A stretch of DNA of 17,082 nucleotides from Firmicutes bacterium CAG:124 (GCA_000432135.1 HF990654.1:1-17082), one strand, 5' to 3'; numbered from the stretch's first letter, positions 7,088 through 14,261 are shown. Numbers and translations: made by a program. Notes: generated by a model not told the origin, from the letters alone.

Positions 7088-9127
7088 TCAGTTCAGACTG
7101 ACCTCCTGACGGGTGAACAGAGCCTCGACTCTTGCCTTGAGTGGGGCAAGCTCCGGGGCGTTCAGGCTGTCCGCAGTCTGAATGACGGCAGCTGCGGCCT
7201 GCTGGGCGTCGCGCAGCGTTTCCAGATCCATCTGCAGGCTTGCGACCTTTAAGAGCGGAAGCCCGTGCTGGCGGCTGCCGAAGAAATCGCCCGGCCCGCG
7301 CAGGGCCAGATCCTGCTCGGCGATCTTAAAGCCGTCCGTCGTCTTGCAGAGCGCCTGCAAGCGCTTTTTTGTCTCCTCGTTTTTCGTCCCGCTGACCAGC
7401 ACGCAGTAGGACTGCGCGCTGCCGCGCCCGACGCGTCCGCGCAGCTGATGCAGCTGACTGAGGCCGAAGCGCTCGGCATTCTCAATGACCATCAGCGTCG
7501 CGTTCGGCACATCCACGCCGACCTCCACGACCGTTGTGGCGACGAGAATATCGTAGTCTCCCGCGCGGAACGCGCTCAGCGCCGCGTCCTTTTCCGCGCT
7601 TTTCATCCGTCCGTGCACCAATCCGACGCGAAGCTCCGGGAACGTCTCGTCCCGCAGCGTCTGCGCCCAGCCCTCGGCGGATTTCATGGCGTTCTCCTCG
7701 CCGTCCTCCACAGCCGGGCAGACGACATAGACCTGATGGCCCCCGGCGCACTGCTTCCGGATAAAGCCGTTCAGGCGCTCACGCAGAGCCTCGCTGACCA
7801 GAAATGTCTCGACCGGCCGCCTGCCCGGCGGCAGCTCGGCGATCACGGACACGTCCAGATCGCCGTAGGCGATGAGGGCCAGCGTGCGCGGGATGGGCGT
7901 GGCGGACATGACGAGCAGATGCGGCGCATCACCCTTTTCCGTGAGTCTCGTGCGCTGCGCGACGCCGAAGCGGTGCTGCTCGTCGGCCACAACGAGGCCG
8001 AGCGCGTGGAACTCCACGCCGGTACTGATGAGCGCGTGCGTGCCGACGATCAGCTGCGCCTCGCCGGAGGCGATTTTCTCCCGCGCAGCACGCTTCTGCG
8101 CCGGGGTCTTTGCGCCTGTCAGCAGCAGGACATGGACGCCAAGCGGCCCCAGCAGCGCGGACAGCGTCTTTTCATGCTGCTCGGCCAGAATTTCCGTCGG
8201 CGCCATGAACGCCGCCTGCTTCCCGTTTTTGACCGCGCAGAAGCAGGCCGCCGCCGCGACCATCGTCTTGCCGCTGCCGACATCGCCCTGCACGAGCCGG
8301 TTCATCACATGGCCGGAGGACAGATCGCGCAGGATCTGGTCAATTGCGCCGCTCTGCGCACCCGTCAGCCGGAAGGGCAGCGCGCGGAAAAACGCGTCCA
8401 TGCAGGCGGTGTCATACGGGATGGTATGCAGCTCCGTTCTCGACGCGCGCAGGACGGCCAGACCCGCCGAGAAAATGAAAAATTCCTCAAAGACGAGCCG
8501 CTTCCGCGCCCGCTGCAGCGCGTCCCAGCTCTCCGGCGCATGGACAGACGTATACGCCTCCGTCACGCCGCACAGGCCGTACTGCTCCCGCACCGTCTCC
8601 GGCAGAAGCTCCGGCAGCGCGCCCGCCGCCGAAAACGCCTGCCGGATGCAGGCGCAGAGCGTCCGGTTGGACAGCCCCGCCGTCAGCGGGTACACAGGCA
8701 GCAGCCGGTTCGTAACGGTGCCGGGCCTGCCCGCCTCCTCAAAGGCAGGATTCGCCATCTGCATCCCGCGCTCCAGCAGCGCGCCGTAGAAATAATAGCG
8801 CTCGCCGTAATGCAGCTGGGTCTTGATGTAGGGCTGGTTAAAATAGTGCAGCGTCAGCTTGCCTGTCTCGTCTGCGACAGTGAGTTTCGTCACATCGCGG
8901 CCCTTTCCGATGCGCCGCAGGACCGGCTGCGAGACGACCAGCGCTTCAAAGCACGCCGGGACCCCCGGCTGCAGCTGCGCGATCTCGACCGGATTCGTCC
9001 GGTCCTCATAATCGCGCGGAAAATAGGCCAGCAGATCATAGAGCGTGAAAATCCCAAGCCTCTGCAAAGCCGCCGCCCGCGCCGGCCCTACGCCGCGCAG
9101 ATCGGTCACGGGGGAAAATAAGTCCAT
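7088..9127 (-). CDS. recG: ATP-dependent DNA helicase RecG
   Basis: RecG remodels stalled replication forks and Holliday junctions. The 679-residue protein has the N-terminal wedge domain starting with a helix-hairpin-helix-like DLRGVGPARAAALQRLGI, then superfamily 2 helicase motifs: Walker A GDVGSGKTMVA, TEILAEQH, DEQHRFG, VMSATPIPRTLALI, and the C-terminal TTVVEVGVDVPNA and QLHQLRGRVGRG. Length fits the family. The ATG at 9127 is preceded by AAGGAG nine bases away; the longer frame to 9391 runs through the palindromic repeats and has no ribosome site. The nearest good minus-strand promoter is at 9422-9451, so the message has a leader of nearly 290 nt. Confidence 0.97.
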   Translation of the reverse strand: MDLFSPVTDLRGVGPARAAALQRLGIFTLYDLLAYFPRDYEDRTNPVEIAQLQPGVPACFEALVVSQPVLRRIGKGRDVTKLTVADETGKLTLHYFNQPYIKTQLHYGERYYFYGALLERGMQMANPAFEEAGRPGTVTNRLLPVYPLTAGLSNRTLCACIRQAFSAAGALPELLPETVREQYGLCGVTEAYTSVHAPESWDALQRARKRLVFEEFFIFSAGLAVLRASRTELHTIPYDTACMDAFFRALPFRLTGAQSGAIDQILRDLSSGHVMNRLVQGDVGSGKTMVAAAACFCAVKNGKQAAFMAPTEILAEQHEKTLSALLGPLGVHVLLLTGAKTPAQKRAAREKIASGEAQLIVGTHALISTGVEFHALGLVVADEQHRFGVAQRTRLTEKGDAPHLLVMSATPIPRTLALIAYGDLDVSVIAELPPGRRPVETFLVSEALRERLNGFIRKQCAGGHQVYVVCPAVEDGEENAMKSAEGWAQTLRDETFPELRVGLVHGRMKSAEKDAALSAFRAGDYDILVATTVVEVGVDVPNATLMVIENAERFGLSQLHQLRGRVGRGSAQSYCVLVSGTKNEETKKRLQALCKTTDGFKIAEQDLALRGPGDFFGSRQHGLPLLKVASLQMDLETLRDAQQAAAAVIQTADSLNAPELAPLKARVEALFTRQEVSLN

Positions 9128-9165
9128 GGGTTCGCGCTCCTTACCGACATATTGCTGCAGATCCT

Positions 9166-9271
9166 GTAGGGGCCGATGCCCACATCGGCCCGCTGGGCAG
9201 TCGCAAATTCGCCGAAGAGTTCCGTAAAAAACCGGCGCATCCTGCGGGCGGACAGAGTCGTCCGCCCCTAC
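9166..9271. repeat. Palindrome-ended repeat element, unit 1
   Basis: This 106-bp unit begins GTAGGGG and ends CCCCTAC, an inverted terminal pair. Each end is itself a hairpin: GGGCCGATG (9170-9178) with CATCGGCCC (9183-9191), and GGGCGGAC (9246-9253) with GTCCGCCC (9260-9267). The core (9201-9245) is shared with unit 2 and contains AATTCGCCGAAGA. It has no coding capacity that looks real and no transposase, and resembles a small non-autonomous element. On the minus strand it lies in the predicted recG leader. Confidence 0.85.
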
Positions 9272-9296
9272 ATGATGCAGCGCCCGAATATGCGTC

Positions 9297-9401
9297 GTAG
9301 GGGGCGAGGACTCTGTCGGCCTAAAAAATGTTGCGAATTCGCCGAAGATTACCGTAAAAACAGTGCATCCTGCGCGGTCCGATGTGGGCATCGGACCCTA
9401 C
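9297..9401. repeat. Palindrome-ended repeat element, unit 2
   Basis: This 105-bp unit also begins GTAGGGG and ends CCCTAC, 25 bp after unit 1. Its core (9331-9373) is in the same direction as unit 1, with the identical 13-mer AATTCGCCGAAGA exactly 130 bp away. Its ends are exchanged: the left end is a decayed reverse complement of the right end of unit 1 (ACTCTGTC against GACAGAGT), and the right end, GGTCCGATG/CATCGGACC, is the reverse complement of the left end of unit 1 with paired changes that keep the stem. The remaining bases of the 402-bp gap between recG and rpsT hold the recG promoter and the rpsT terminator. Confidence 0.85.
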
Positions 9402-9421
9402 AGAAACTCCCGCACCGGTAT

Positions 9422-9451
9422 ATTATATAGTATTCCCGCGTGTTTCCGCAA
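9422..9451 (-). promoter_or_regulatory. Candidate promoter of recG
   Basis: On the minus strand TTGCGG (9446-9451) precedes TATAAT (9422-9427) by 18 bp. It is the only good sigma-A match between rpsT and recG. The predicted start near 9415 puts both palindromic repeat units inside the recG 5' leader. Confidence 0.5.
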
Positions 9452-9474
9452 GGCATTCCCTAAAAAAGTGCGCG

Positions 9475-9508
9475 AAAAATCCCCCCGAAGAGAAACTCCC
9501 GAGGGGCA
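9475..9508 (-). terminator. Probable terminator of rpsT
   Basis: On the minus strand GCCCCTCGGGAG and CTCTTCGGGG form an imperfect stem (CCCC/GGGG outer, CTC/GAG inner, mismatches between) around a short AT loop, followed by a run of five T. It lies about 22 bp beyond the rpsT stop codon. Confidence 0.6.
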
Positions 9509-9529
9509 TTTATTTCGCAGCATTCGGCA

Positions 9530-9793
9530 TCAGGCCAGCTTGTTCATCTTCAGTGTGATCTGGCTCTTCTTGCGGGCGGCAGCATTCTTATGAAGAATAC
9601 CCTTGCCGGCAGCCTTGTCGATGGACTGAACCGCAGCCTGGTAAGCGCTATCGGCCTGCTCACGATTGCCTTCCGTGACGGCAGCTTCAAACTTCTTCAG
9701 GGTGGTCTTCAGGGCGGACTTGTCAGCCTTGTTGCGCTCGTTGTTGACCTTGGCAATCAGAACTCTCTTCTTTGCAGACTTAATGTTGGGCAT
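9530..9793 (-). CDS. rpsT: 30S ribosomal protein S20
   Basis: The 87-residue lysine-rich helical protein binds 16S rRNA early in small-subunit assembly. MPNIKSAKKRV at the start, the R-NKADKSALKTTLKKF helix and the KGILHKNAAARKKS segment are the classic S20 pattern, and length is typical. The ATG at 9793 follows AGGAGGTG. It is monocistronic with a strong promoter about 60 bp upstream and a probable terminator. It is divergent from gpr; in many Firmicutes rpsT and gpr are likewise adjacent and divergent. Confidence 0.97.
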   Translation of the reverse strand: MPNIKSAKKRVLIAKVNNERNKADKSALKTTLKKFEAAVTEGNREQADSAYQAAVQSIDKAAGKGILHKNAAARKKSQITLKMNKLA

Positions 9794-9852
9794 AACTACA
9801 CCTCCTCCAATAGCGTGAATATAGAAACAGATACCGTTTCATGCAGAAATAC

Positions 9853-9881
9853 ATTATAGCGGCATGGTCCGATAAAATCAA
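9853..9881 (-). promoter_or_regulatory. Promoter of rpsT
   Basis: On the minus strand TTGATT (9876-9881), 17 bp and then a perfect TATAAT (9853-9858). The predicted start near 9846 gives a leader of about 53 nt ending in AGGAGGTG. The AT-rich stretch at 9880-9915, between this promoter and gpr, contains no clear second promoter. Confidence 0.75.
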
Positions 9882-9959
9882 TCTTTTTTTCGGATTTTTT
9901 CAAAAAAATTTTTCACATATTCCCCGACTTTCCGGAAAAACTAGCCGGGAGGTGAGTCT

Positions 9960-10823
9960 ATGCAGCCAAGAACGGATCTGGCGATGGAGGCCAAGGCGCT
10001 GTATGAGCGCTCCGCGCAGGAACAGACGCAGCTTTCCGGCGTCGCCGCGCGCGAACAGGAGCGGCACGGTGTACGCATGACAGTCGTGAAAATCACAAGC
10101 GCCGAGGGCGAGCAGGCGCTCGGCAAGCCGCGCGGCACGTATATCACAGCGGAGCTTGAAGCGCTCTCGCGCCGGGAGCCGGGGAGCTTTTCAAATGCCG
10201 TGCGCACCGTGAGCCGGGCGCTGCGCGAGCTGCTGGGGCCGTGCAGGCAGGCGCTCGTCGTCGGGCTGGGCAACCGGGACATCACGCCCGACGCCATCGG
10301 CCCGGAGGCCGTGAAGAATCTGATCGTCACGCGCCATCTGCAGACGGGCCCGGATGAAGCGCTGCCGGGCCTCATGCGCGTCGCGGCCTGTCAGCCGGGC
10401 GTACTGGGCCAGACGGGCATTGAAAGCCTGGAGCTTGTCAAATGCGCCATGCAGACCGCGCAGCCGGACGTTGTGATCGTGATCGACGCGCTGGCAGCGG
10501 CAGAGCCGGGGCGGCTGTTCCGCACTGTCCAGCTTTCGGACAGCGGCATCGTGCCGGGCTCCGGCGTAGGCAACAGCCGACAGGAATTTTCCCGGCGGAC
10601 GCTGGGCGTGCCGGTCATCGCCGTGGGCGTGCCGACGGTCGTGGACGCGATCTCCCTGTTCCGGCAGGCGGAGCTGGAGCTGGACGTGCCGCGGGGCGTG
10701 CTGGTCACGATGCAGGATGTGGACACACGGGTGCGCGAGATGGGCAGGCTCGTCGGCTACAGCTGCGATTTAGCGCTGCACCGGGGATTGTCGCTGGGTG
10801 AAATTCCGGCTTTTTTGTCATAA
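9960..10823 (+). CDS. gpr: Germination protease GPR (spore endopeptidase)
   Basis: GPR is the aspartic-type protease that degrades small acid-soluble spore proteins during germination; it is made in the forespore as a zymogen. The 287-residue protein has RTDLAMEA at residues 4-11, VGLGNRDITPDAIGP with Asp107, and VIVIDALAA with Asp176, matching the two essential aspartates of the Bacillus enzyme. The segment before RTDLA is only three residues, against about a dozen in bacilli, and an in-frame TAG at 9942-9944 rules out a longer N-terminus, so any propeptide is very short, as I recall for other clostridia. GGGAGGTGAG precedes the ATG. No convincing forespore (sigma-F/G) promoter could be read upstream. 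The usual downstream spoIIP is absent; sigG follows instead after 356 bp. Confidence 0.95.
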   Translation: MQPRTDLAMEAKALYERSAQEQTQLSGVAAREQERHGVRMTVVKITSAEGEQALGKPRGTYITAELEALSRREPGSFSNAVRTVSRALRELLGPCRQALVVGLGNRDITPDAIGPEAVKNLIVTRHLQTGPDEALPGLMRVAACQPGVLGQTGIESLELVKCAMQTAQPDVVIVIDALAAAEPGRLFRTVQLSDSGIVPGSGVGNSRQEFSRRTLGVPVIAVGVPTVVDAISLFRQAELELDVPRGVLVTMQDVDTRVREMGRLVGYSCDLALHRGLSLGEIPAFLS

Positions 10824-10887
10824 AAGGTCGAATTATCGTTATGTAAACTGTATTATGTCCCCACCGGAACAAATCGCTGCAAACAGG

Positions 10888-10972
10888 CGGGTGTTGATAA
10901 CGATGTGGAAATGTGGAAAAGTGATTGGTGTTCAAAAGTTTTTCACACTGTCAACAGAGTTGTCAACACCCG
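10888..10972. repeat. 14-bp inverted repeat enclosing DnaA-box-like sequences
   Basis: CGGGTGTTGATAAC (10888-10901) and GTTGTCAACACCCG (10959-10972) are inverted with 13 of 14 matches, the exception being a T/G wobble. Between them are the tandem octamer ATGTGGAA (10903-10910, 10911-10918), TGTGGAAAA (10912-10920) and TTTTTCACA (10939-10947); the last two fit the relaxed DnaA box TTWTNCACA in opposite directions. TGTCAACA occurs twice on the right side (10949, 10961). The gap of 356 bp between gpr and sigG otherwise holds a small hairpin, CCCGG/CCGGG (11100-11134), just before sigG, and no gene that I can support. Confidence 0.7.
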
Positions 10973-11179
10973 TATTTTGTGAACTTTTCCTGACCAATTT
11001 CGGTTCCCAATAACAGGCCTTCGCTTTTTACGTCGACGGGACGGAAGGGATTATCGTCAACTGCGCACGGACAAAATCCGCGAAAAAGTTCGGAATCTGC
11101 CCGGAAGTTTTCCGTATCAAATGGGAAAGCCGGGAAATACTGACGATATATCCAGAAACAGAAGATGGAGGTAGCAGAT

Positions 11180-11959
11180 ATGCAGGGAAAGGTCGAGATC
11201 TGCGGCGTCAACACATCGAAGCTGCAGACGCTCTCGAACGCGGAGATGATGCGGCTGATCGAGCGCTCGCAGCAGGGGGATATGGACGCGCGCAGCCGTC
11301 TGGTGGAGGGAAATCTCAAGCTGGTCCTGTCTGTGGTGCAGCGGTTTCTGAGCCGGGGCGAAAATCCGGACGATCTGTTTCAGGTCGGCTGCATCGGACT
11401 TTTGAAGGCCATCGCCAACTTTGACACCACGAAAAACGTCCGCTTTTCGACCTACGGTGTGCCGATGATTGCCGGGGAGCTGCGGCGGTATCTGCGCGAC
11501 TACAGCCCCATCCGCGTCAGCCGGTCGCTGCGCGACACGGCCTATCGCGTTCTGCAGTGCAGACAGCAGCTGACCGACCAGAACGGCCGCGAGCCGTCCA
11601 TCGACGAGATCGCGCAGGCGCTCGATCTGCCGCCCGCGCAGATCACCGCCGCGCTCGACGCCATCACCGCGCCCGTCTCGCTCTACGAGCCGGTCTATTC
11701 CGAGGGCGGCGACGCGCTGACGGTCATGGACCAGGTGCGCGACCGGAAAAATACCGACGAGCAGTGGATCGAATCCATCACGCTGCGCGAGGCCATCTCC
11801 CATCTGTCGGAGCGCGAAAAGCGCATTCTGGCCCTGCGCTTCGAGGCAGGGCGGACGCAGATGGAGGTCGCGGGGCAGATCGGCATCTCGCAGGCACAGG
11901 TGTCCCGTCTTGAAAAAAGCGCCATCCGCTCCATCCGCAAGGCGATCCTCCCGTCATAA
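11180..11959 (+). CDS. sigG: RNA polymerase sporulation sigma factor SigG
   Basis: SigG directs late forespore transcription, including SASP and gpr-type genes. The 259-residue protein begins with KVEICGVNTSKL, the N-terminal signature that separates SigG from SigF. It continues with region 2 (LVEGNLKLVLSVVQRF, DDLFQVGCIGLLKAI, FSTYGVPMI-GELRRYLRD), region 3 (REPSIDEIAQALDL) and the region 4 helix-turn-helix (RTQMEVAGQIGISQAQVSRLEKSAI). Length and near-continuous similarity fit B. subtilis SigG. The ATG at 11180 has GGAGG eight bases upstream; the ATG at 11165 overlaps that site. The usual partner spoIIGA/sigE is not upstream here. Control by SigF would be expected from the family, but I could not read a convincing SigF promoter. 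A ylmC-type gene follows within 45 bp. Confidence 0.95.
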   Translation: MQGKVEICGVNTSKLQTLSNAEMMRLIERSQQGDMDARSRLVEGNLKLVLSVVQRFLSRGENPDDLFQVGCIGLLKAIANFDTTKNVRFSTYGVPMIAGELRRYLRDYSPIRVSRSLRDTAYRVLQCRQQLTDQNGREPSIDEIAQALDLPPAQITAALDAITAPVSLYEPVYSEGGDALTVMDQVRDRKNTDEQWIESITLREAISHLSEREKRILALRFEAGRTQMEVAGQIGISQAQVSRLEKSAIRSIRKAILPS

Positions 11960-12004
11960 CGGGGATACCCGCCGCATATACTTCCTGCAAAGGGGGCTTG
12001 TGCG

Positions 12005-12283
12005 ATGACGAACCGGTTCCAGGAGCTGCGGGACAAGGAAGTGATCCATGTGTGCGAGGGGGCGCGGCTGGGGTATGTGAACGATCTGGTGGTCGATATC
12101 TGCTGTGGGCGCGTGACGGCGCTGATCGTGCCGGGGCCGTGCCGGTTTCTGGGGCTGTTCGGCCGGGAGGACGACTATGTGATCCCGTGGCTGTGCATCA
12201 AGCGCATCGGAGACGACCTGATTCTGGTCGACGGGCCGCTTTCCGAGTGGCGCACGCCGCGCAAGAAGCGGAGCCTGTTCTGA
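12005..12283 (+). CDS. YlmC/YmxH-family PRC-barrel protein
   Basis: This 92-residue protein has RFQELRDKEVIHVCEGARLGYVNDLVVD, a G-x-VTALIVPGP strand, LGLFGREDDYVIPW and IKRIGDDLILVD, which is the small PRC-barrel pattern of YlmC/YmxH proteins of spore formers. Function is unknown; YlmC-type genes commonly lie beside sigG in Clostridia, as here. There is no signal peptide or membrane helix. The ATG follows AAAGGGGGC. It starts 45 bp after the sigG stop and is probably in the same transcript. No terminator was found after it before the rpsB promoter. Confidence 0.85.
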   Translation: MTNRFQELRDKEVIHVCEGARLGYVNDLVVDICCGRVTALIVPGPCRFLGLFGREDDYVIPWLCIKRIGDDLILVDGPLSEWRTPRKKRSLF

Positions 12284-12330
12284 CATCGGCGGAAAGCGCA
12301 AAAAATGCAGGGGGTTTCGCGAAAAAACAC

Positions 12331-12359
12331 TTGCATTTGGAGCGCTTTTCCGCTATAAT
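12331..12359 (+). promoter_or_regulatory. Promoter of rpsB-tsf
   Basis: TTGCAT (12331-12336), 17 bp and a perfect TATAAT (12354-12359). The predicted start near 12366 gives a leader of about 118 nt before the rpsB ATG, long for a simple ribosomal protein gene. Confidence 0.8.
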
Positions 12360-12404
12360 GTCAAGGCGCTGTGCGAAAACGGCGACAATACTACACCACA
12401 CACC

Positions 12405-12451
12405 GGGCGGTGGCGCTTTCTCGTGTCCTTCGGGATGGAAGCGGTCAGCCC
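12405..12451 (+). promoter_or_regulatory. Structured leader of rpsB
   Basis: GGGC (12405-12408) can pair with GCCC (12448-12451), CGCTTTC (12414-12420) with GGAAGCG (12437-12443), and TCC with GGA closed by a UUCG tetraloop (12426-12435). The hairpin ends about 30 nt before the rpsB start codon. Ribosomal protein leaders often fold to mimic the rRNA site of the encoded protein; whether S2 binds here is unknown, and I cannot match it to a named leader family. Confidence 0.5.
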
Positions 12452-12483
12452 TGTGGAGGTCAAAAACAAAAGGAGAACACACA

Positions 12484-13215
12484 ATGGCAGTCGTATCCAT
12501 GAAGCAGCTTCTCGAAGCTGGCGTCCACTTCGGTCATCAGACCCGTCGCTGGAACCCGAAAATGGCCCCGTATATCTACACGGAGCGCAACGGCATCTAC
12601 ATCATTGACCTGCAGAAGACGGTCAAGAAGCTGGAAGAGGCCTATAACTTTGTCCGTGATCTGGCAGCAAACGGCCAGTCCATCCTGTTCGTCGGCACCA
12701 AGAAGCAGGCGCAGGACGCCATCAAGGAAGAGGCTGAGCGTGTCGGCCAGTACTACGTCAACGCCCGCTGGCTCGGCGGCATGCTGACGAACTTCCGCAC
12801 CATGCGCACCCGTATCGACCGTCTGGCCCAGCTGAAGAAGATGGAAGCCGACGGCACGTTCGCAATGCTTCCCAAGAAGGAAGTCATCAAGCATCAGGGC
12901 GAGATCGCCAAGCTTGAGAAGTATCTCGGCGGCGTCAAGGAAATGAAGAAGCTGCCCGGCGCGCTGTTCATCGTTGACCCGCGCAAGGAGCGCAACGCCA
13001 TCGCCGAGGCCCGCAAGCTGCACATTCCCATCGTCGCCATCGTCGACACCAACTGCGACCCGGACGAGGTCGACTATGTCATCCCCGGCAACGATGACGC
13101 TATCCGCGCCATCCGCCTGATTGCCGCCACCATGGCCAACGCCGTGACCGAGGGCCGTCAGGGTGAAGAGAACACCGAGGCTCCCGCAGCTGAGGAAGCT
13201 CCCGCCGCTGAATAA
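12484..13215 (+). CDS. rpsB: 30S ribosomal protein S2
   Basis: The 243-residue protein binds the 30S platform and is needed to recruit S1. MKQLLEAGVHFGHQTRRWNPKM at the start, IYIIDLQKT, FVGTKKQAQ-AI, N-RWLGGMLTNF and the signature LPGALFIVDPRKERNAI-EA--L-IPIVAIVDTNCDP are diagnostic. It ends in an acidic alanine/glutamate-rich tail (about 225-243), a common variable extension. The ATG at 12484 follows AAAAGGAG. A longer frame open from 11998 is not real because it would run through ylmC in another phase and through the promoter. tsf follows 69 bp downstream. Confidence 0.98.
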   Translation: MAVVSMKQLLEAGVHFGHQTRRWNPKMAPYIYTERNGIYIIDLQKTVKKLEEAYNFVRDLAANGQSILFVGTKKQAQDAIKEEAERVGQYYVNARWLGGMLTNFRTMRTRIDRLAQLKKMEADGTFAMLPKKEVIKHQGEIAKLEKYLGGVKEMKKLPGALFIVDPRKERNAIAEARKLHIPIVAIVDTNCDPDEVDYVIPGNDDAIRAIRLIAATMANAVTEGRQGEENTEAPAAEEAPAAE

Positions 13216-13230
13216 TCCGTACTATTTATA

Positions 13231-13256
13231 GCGCCCGCCGCACGACGGGCGCTTTT
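13231..13256 (+). terminator. Weak terminator or attenuating hairpin between rpsB and tsf
   Basis: GCGCCCG (13231-13237) and CGGGCGC (13246-13252) form a perfect 7-bp stem with an 8-nt loop, followed by TTTTC. The short T run suggests partial termination, or an RNA-stability hairpin separating the two cistrons, rather than a full stop. No separate tsf promoter was found in the 69-bp gap. Confidence 0.55.
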
Positions 13257-13284
13257 CAAAAGATAAAAACAGGAGGAATTTACA

Positions 13285-14211
13285 ATGGCATTTACTGCTG
13301 CTGATGTGAAAAAACTGCGTGAAATGACCAATGTCGGCATGATGGACTGCAAGAAGGCACTGTCCGAGACCGACGGCGATATGGACAAGGCTGTTGAATG
13401 GCTGCGCGAAAAGGGTCTGGCCAAGGCCGCCAAGAAGGCCGGCCGCATCGCGGCTGAGGGCATGGCTTACGCGACTGTCTGCGAAAAGTGCGGCGTCGGC
13501 GCCATGGTCGAGGTCAACTGCGAGACTGACTTCTGCGCGAAGTCCGCTCCGTTCGTTCAGTTTGTCAAGGATATCTGCCAGGTTGTTCTGGAGAACAACC
13601 CCGCTGACGTCGAGGCCATCAAGGACTGCACCTACCCCGGCACCGAGCTGAAGGTCTCCGAGGTCCTGCCCGAGAAGGTCATGTCCATCGGCGAAAACCT
13701 GCAGATCCGCCGTTTCGCCCGCTTCGACAAGAACACCACCGTGTCCTATGTCCATGCCGGCGGCAAGATCGGCGTTCTGGTCAACCTCGCGGTTGAGGGC
13801 GGCATCGACGCCACCACCATCGGCAAGGACGTCGCCATGCAGATCGCTGCGCTGAATCCCCGCTTCTGGGACAAGAGCCTCGTCACCGAGGACGTCATCG
13901 CCGAGGAGAAGAAGGTTCTCGTCGCGCAGATGGACAACGACCCGAAGATGGCCACCAAGCCCCAGCAGGTCAAGGAAAAGATCGCTGCCGGCAAGCTGAA
14001 CAAGTTCTACGAGGAGAACTGCCTGCTGCAGCAGGCCTTCGTCAAGGACGGCTCCATGTCTGTTGAGCAGTACATGGCCTCCGCAGCCAAGGCTCTGGGC
14101 GGCAAGGTCACGTTCGTCGACGCCGTTCGCTTCGAAAAGGGCGAGGGCATCGAGAAGAAGCAGGAAGACTTCGCTGCCGAAGTCGCTGCGCAGATGAACG
14201 CCGGTCACTAA
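13285..14211 (+). CDS. tsf: Translation elongation factor Ts
   Basis: EF-Ts exchanges GDP for GTP on EF-Tu. The 308-residue protein begins with the UBA-like domain (VKKLREMTNVGMMDCKKAL, 8-25), has the EF-Tu contact motif TDFCAKS (81-87, TDFVA-N in many homologues), and two core repeats with MQIAALNPRFW and the coiled-coil region. Length is typical. The ATG follows AGGAGG at good spacing. It forms the standard rpsB-tsf pair; the downstream frr/pyrH genes found in many bacteria are not adjacent, since a strong hairpin and a convergent gene follow. Confidence 0.98.
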   Translation: MAFTAADVKKLREMTNVGMMDCKKALSETDGDMDKAVEWLREKGLAKAAKKAGRIAAEGMAYATVCEKCGVGAMVEVNCETDFCAKSAPFVQFVKDICQVVLENNPADVEAIKDCTYPGTELKVSEVLPEKVMSIGENLQIRRFARFDKNTTVSYVHAGGKIGVLVNLAVEGGIDATTIGKDVAMQIAALNPRFWDKSLVTEDVIAEEKKVLVAQMDNDPKMATKPQQVKEKIAAGKLNKFYEENCLLQQAFVKDGSMSVEQYMASAAKALGGKVTFVDAVRFEKGEGIEKKQEDFAAEVAAQMNAGH

Positions 14212-14225
14212 GCTTCAATATTTCA

Positions 14226-14257
14226 AAGCGCCCGCTGCCGGATGGCAGCGGGCGCTT
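14226..14257. terminator. Hairpin terminator between tsf and the CapA-like gene
   Basis: A perfect 14-bp stem, AAGCGCCCGCTGCC (14226-14239) with GGCAGCGGGCGCTT (14244-14257), closes on a GGAT loop. It lies between two convergent stop codons. The T tracts on both sides are short and interrupted, but the stem is strong enough to act for both strands. Confidence 0.8.
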
Positions 14258-14261
14258 CGCC

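Noticed and set aside
7265..9121. 618-codon open frame on the plus strand opposite recG
   Set aside because: It is antisense to an unmistakable RecG, is arginine/glutamine-rich with no domain pattern, and has no ribosome site; GC-rich codon use leaves such frames open.
9128..9391. N-terminal extension of the recG frame
   Set aside because: The extra 88 codons run through the palindromic repeats and match no RecG domain; AAGGAG before 9127 fixes the start.
9166..9401. CRISPR array
   Set aside because: Only two units, palindromic ends, variable ends with a shared core, no spacers of uniform length and no cas genes.
10888..10972. Chromosomal replication origin
   Set aside because: Only two or three box-like sequences, no AT-rich unwinding stretch and no dnaA, dnaN, rpmH or gyr genes nearby; kept only as a DnaA-box-like cluster.
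11998..12483. N-terminal extension of the rpsB frame across ylmC
   Set aside because: It overlaps ylmC in another phase and contains the rpsB promoter and leader; S2 begins at the ATG with a good ribosome site at 12484.
13222..14208. 328-codon minus-strand frame opposite tsf
   Set aside because: Leucine/aspartate-rich mirror of the EF-Ts coding sequence; no ribosome site and no family resemblance.
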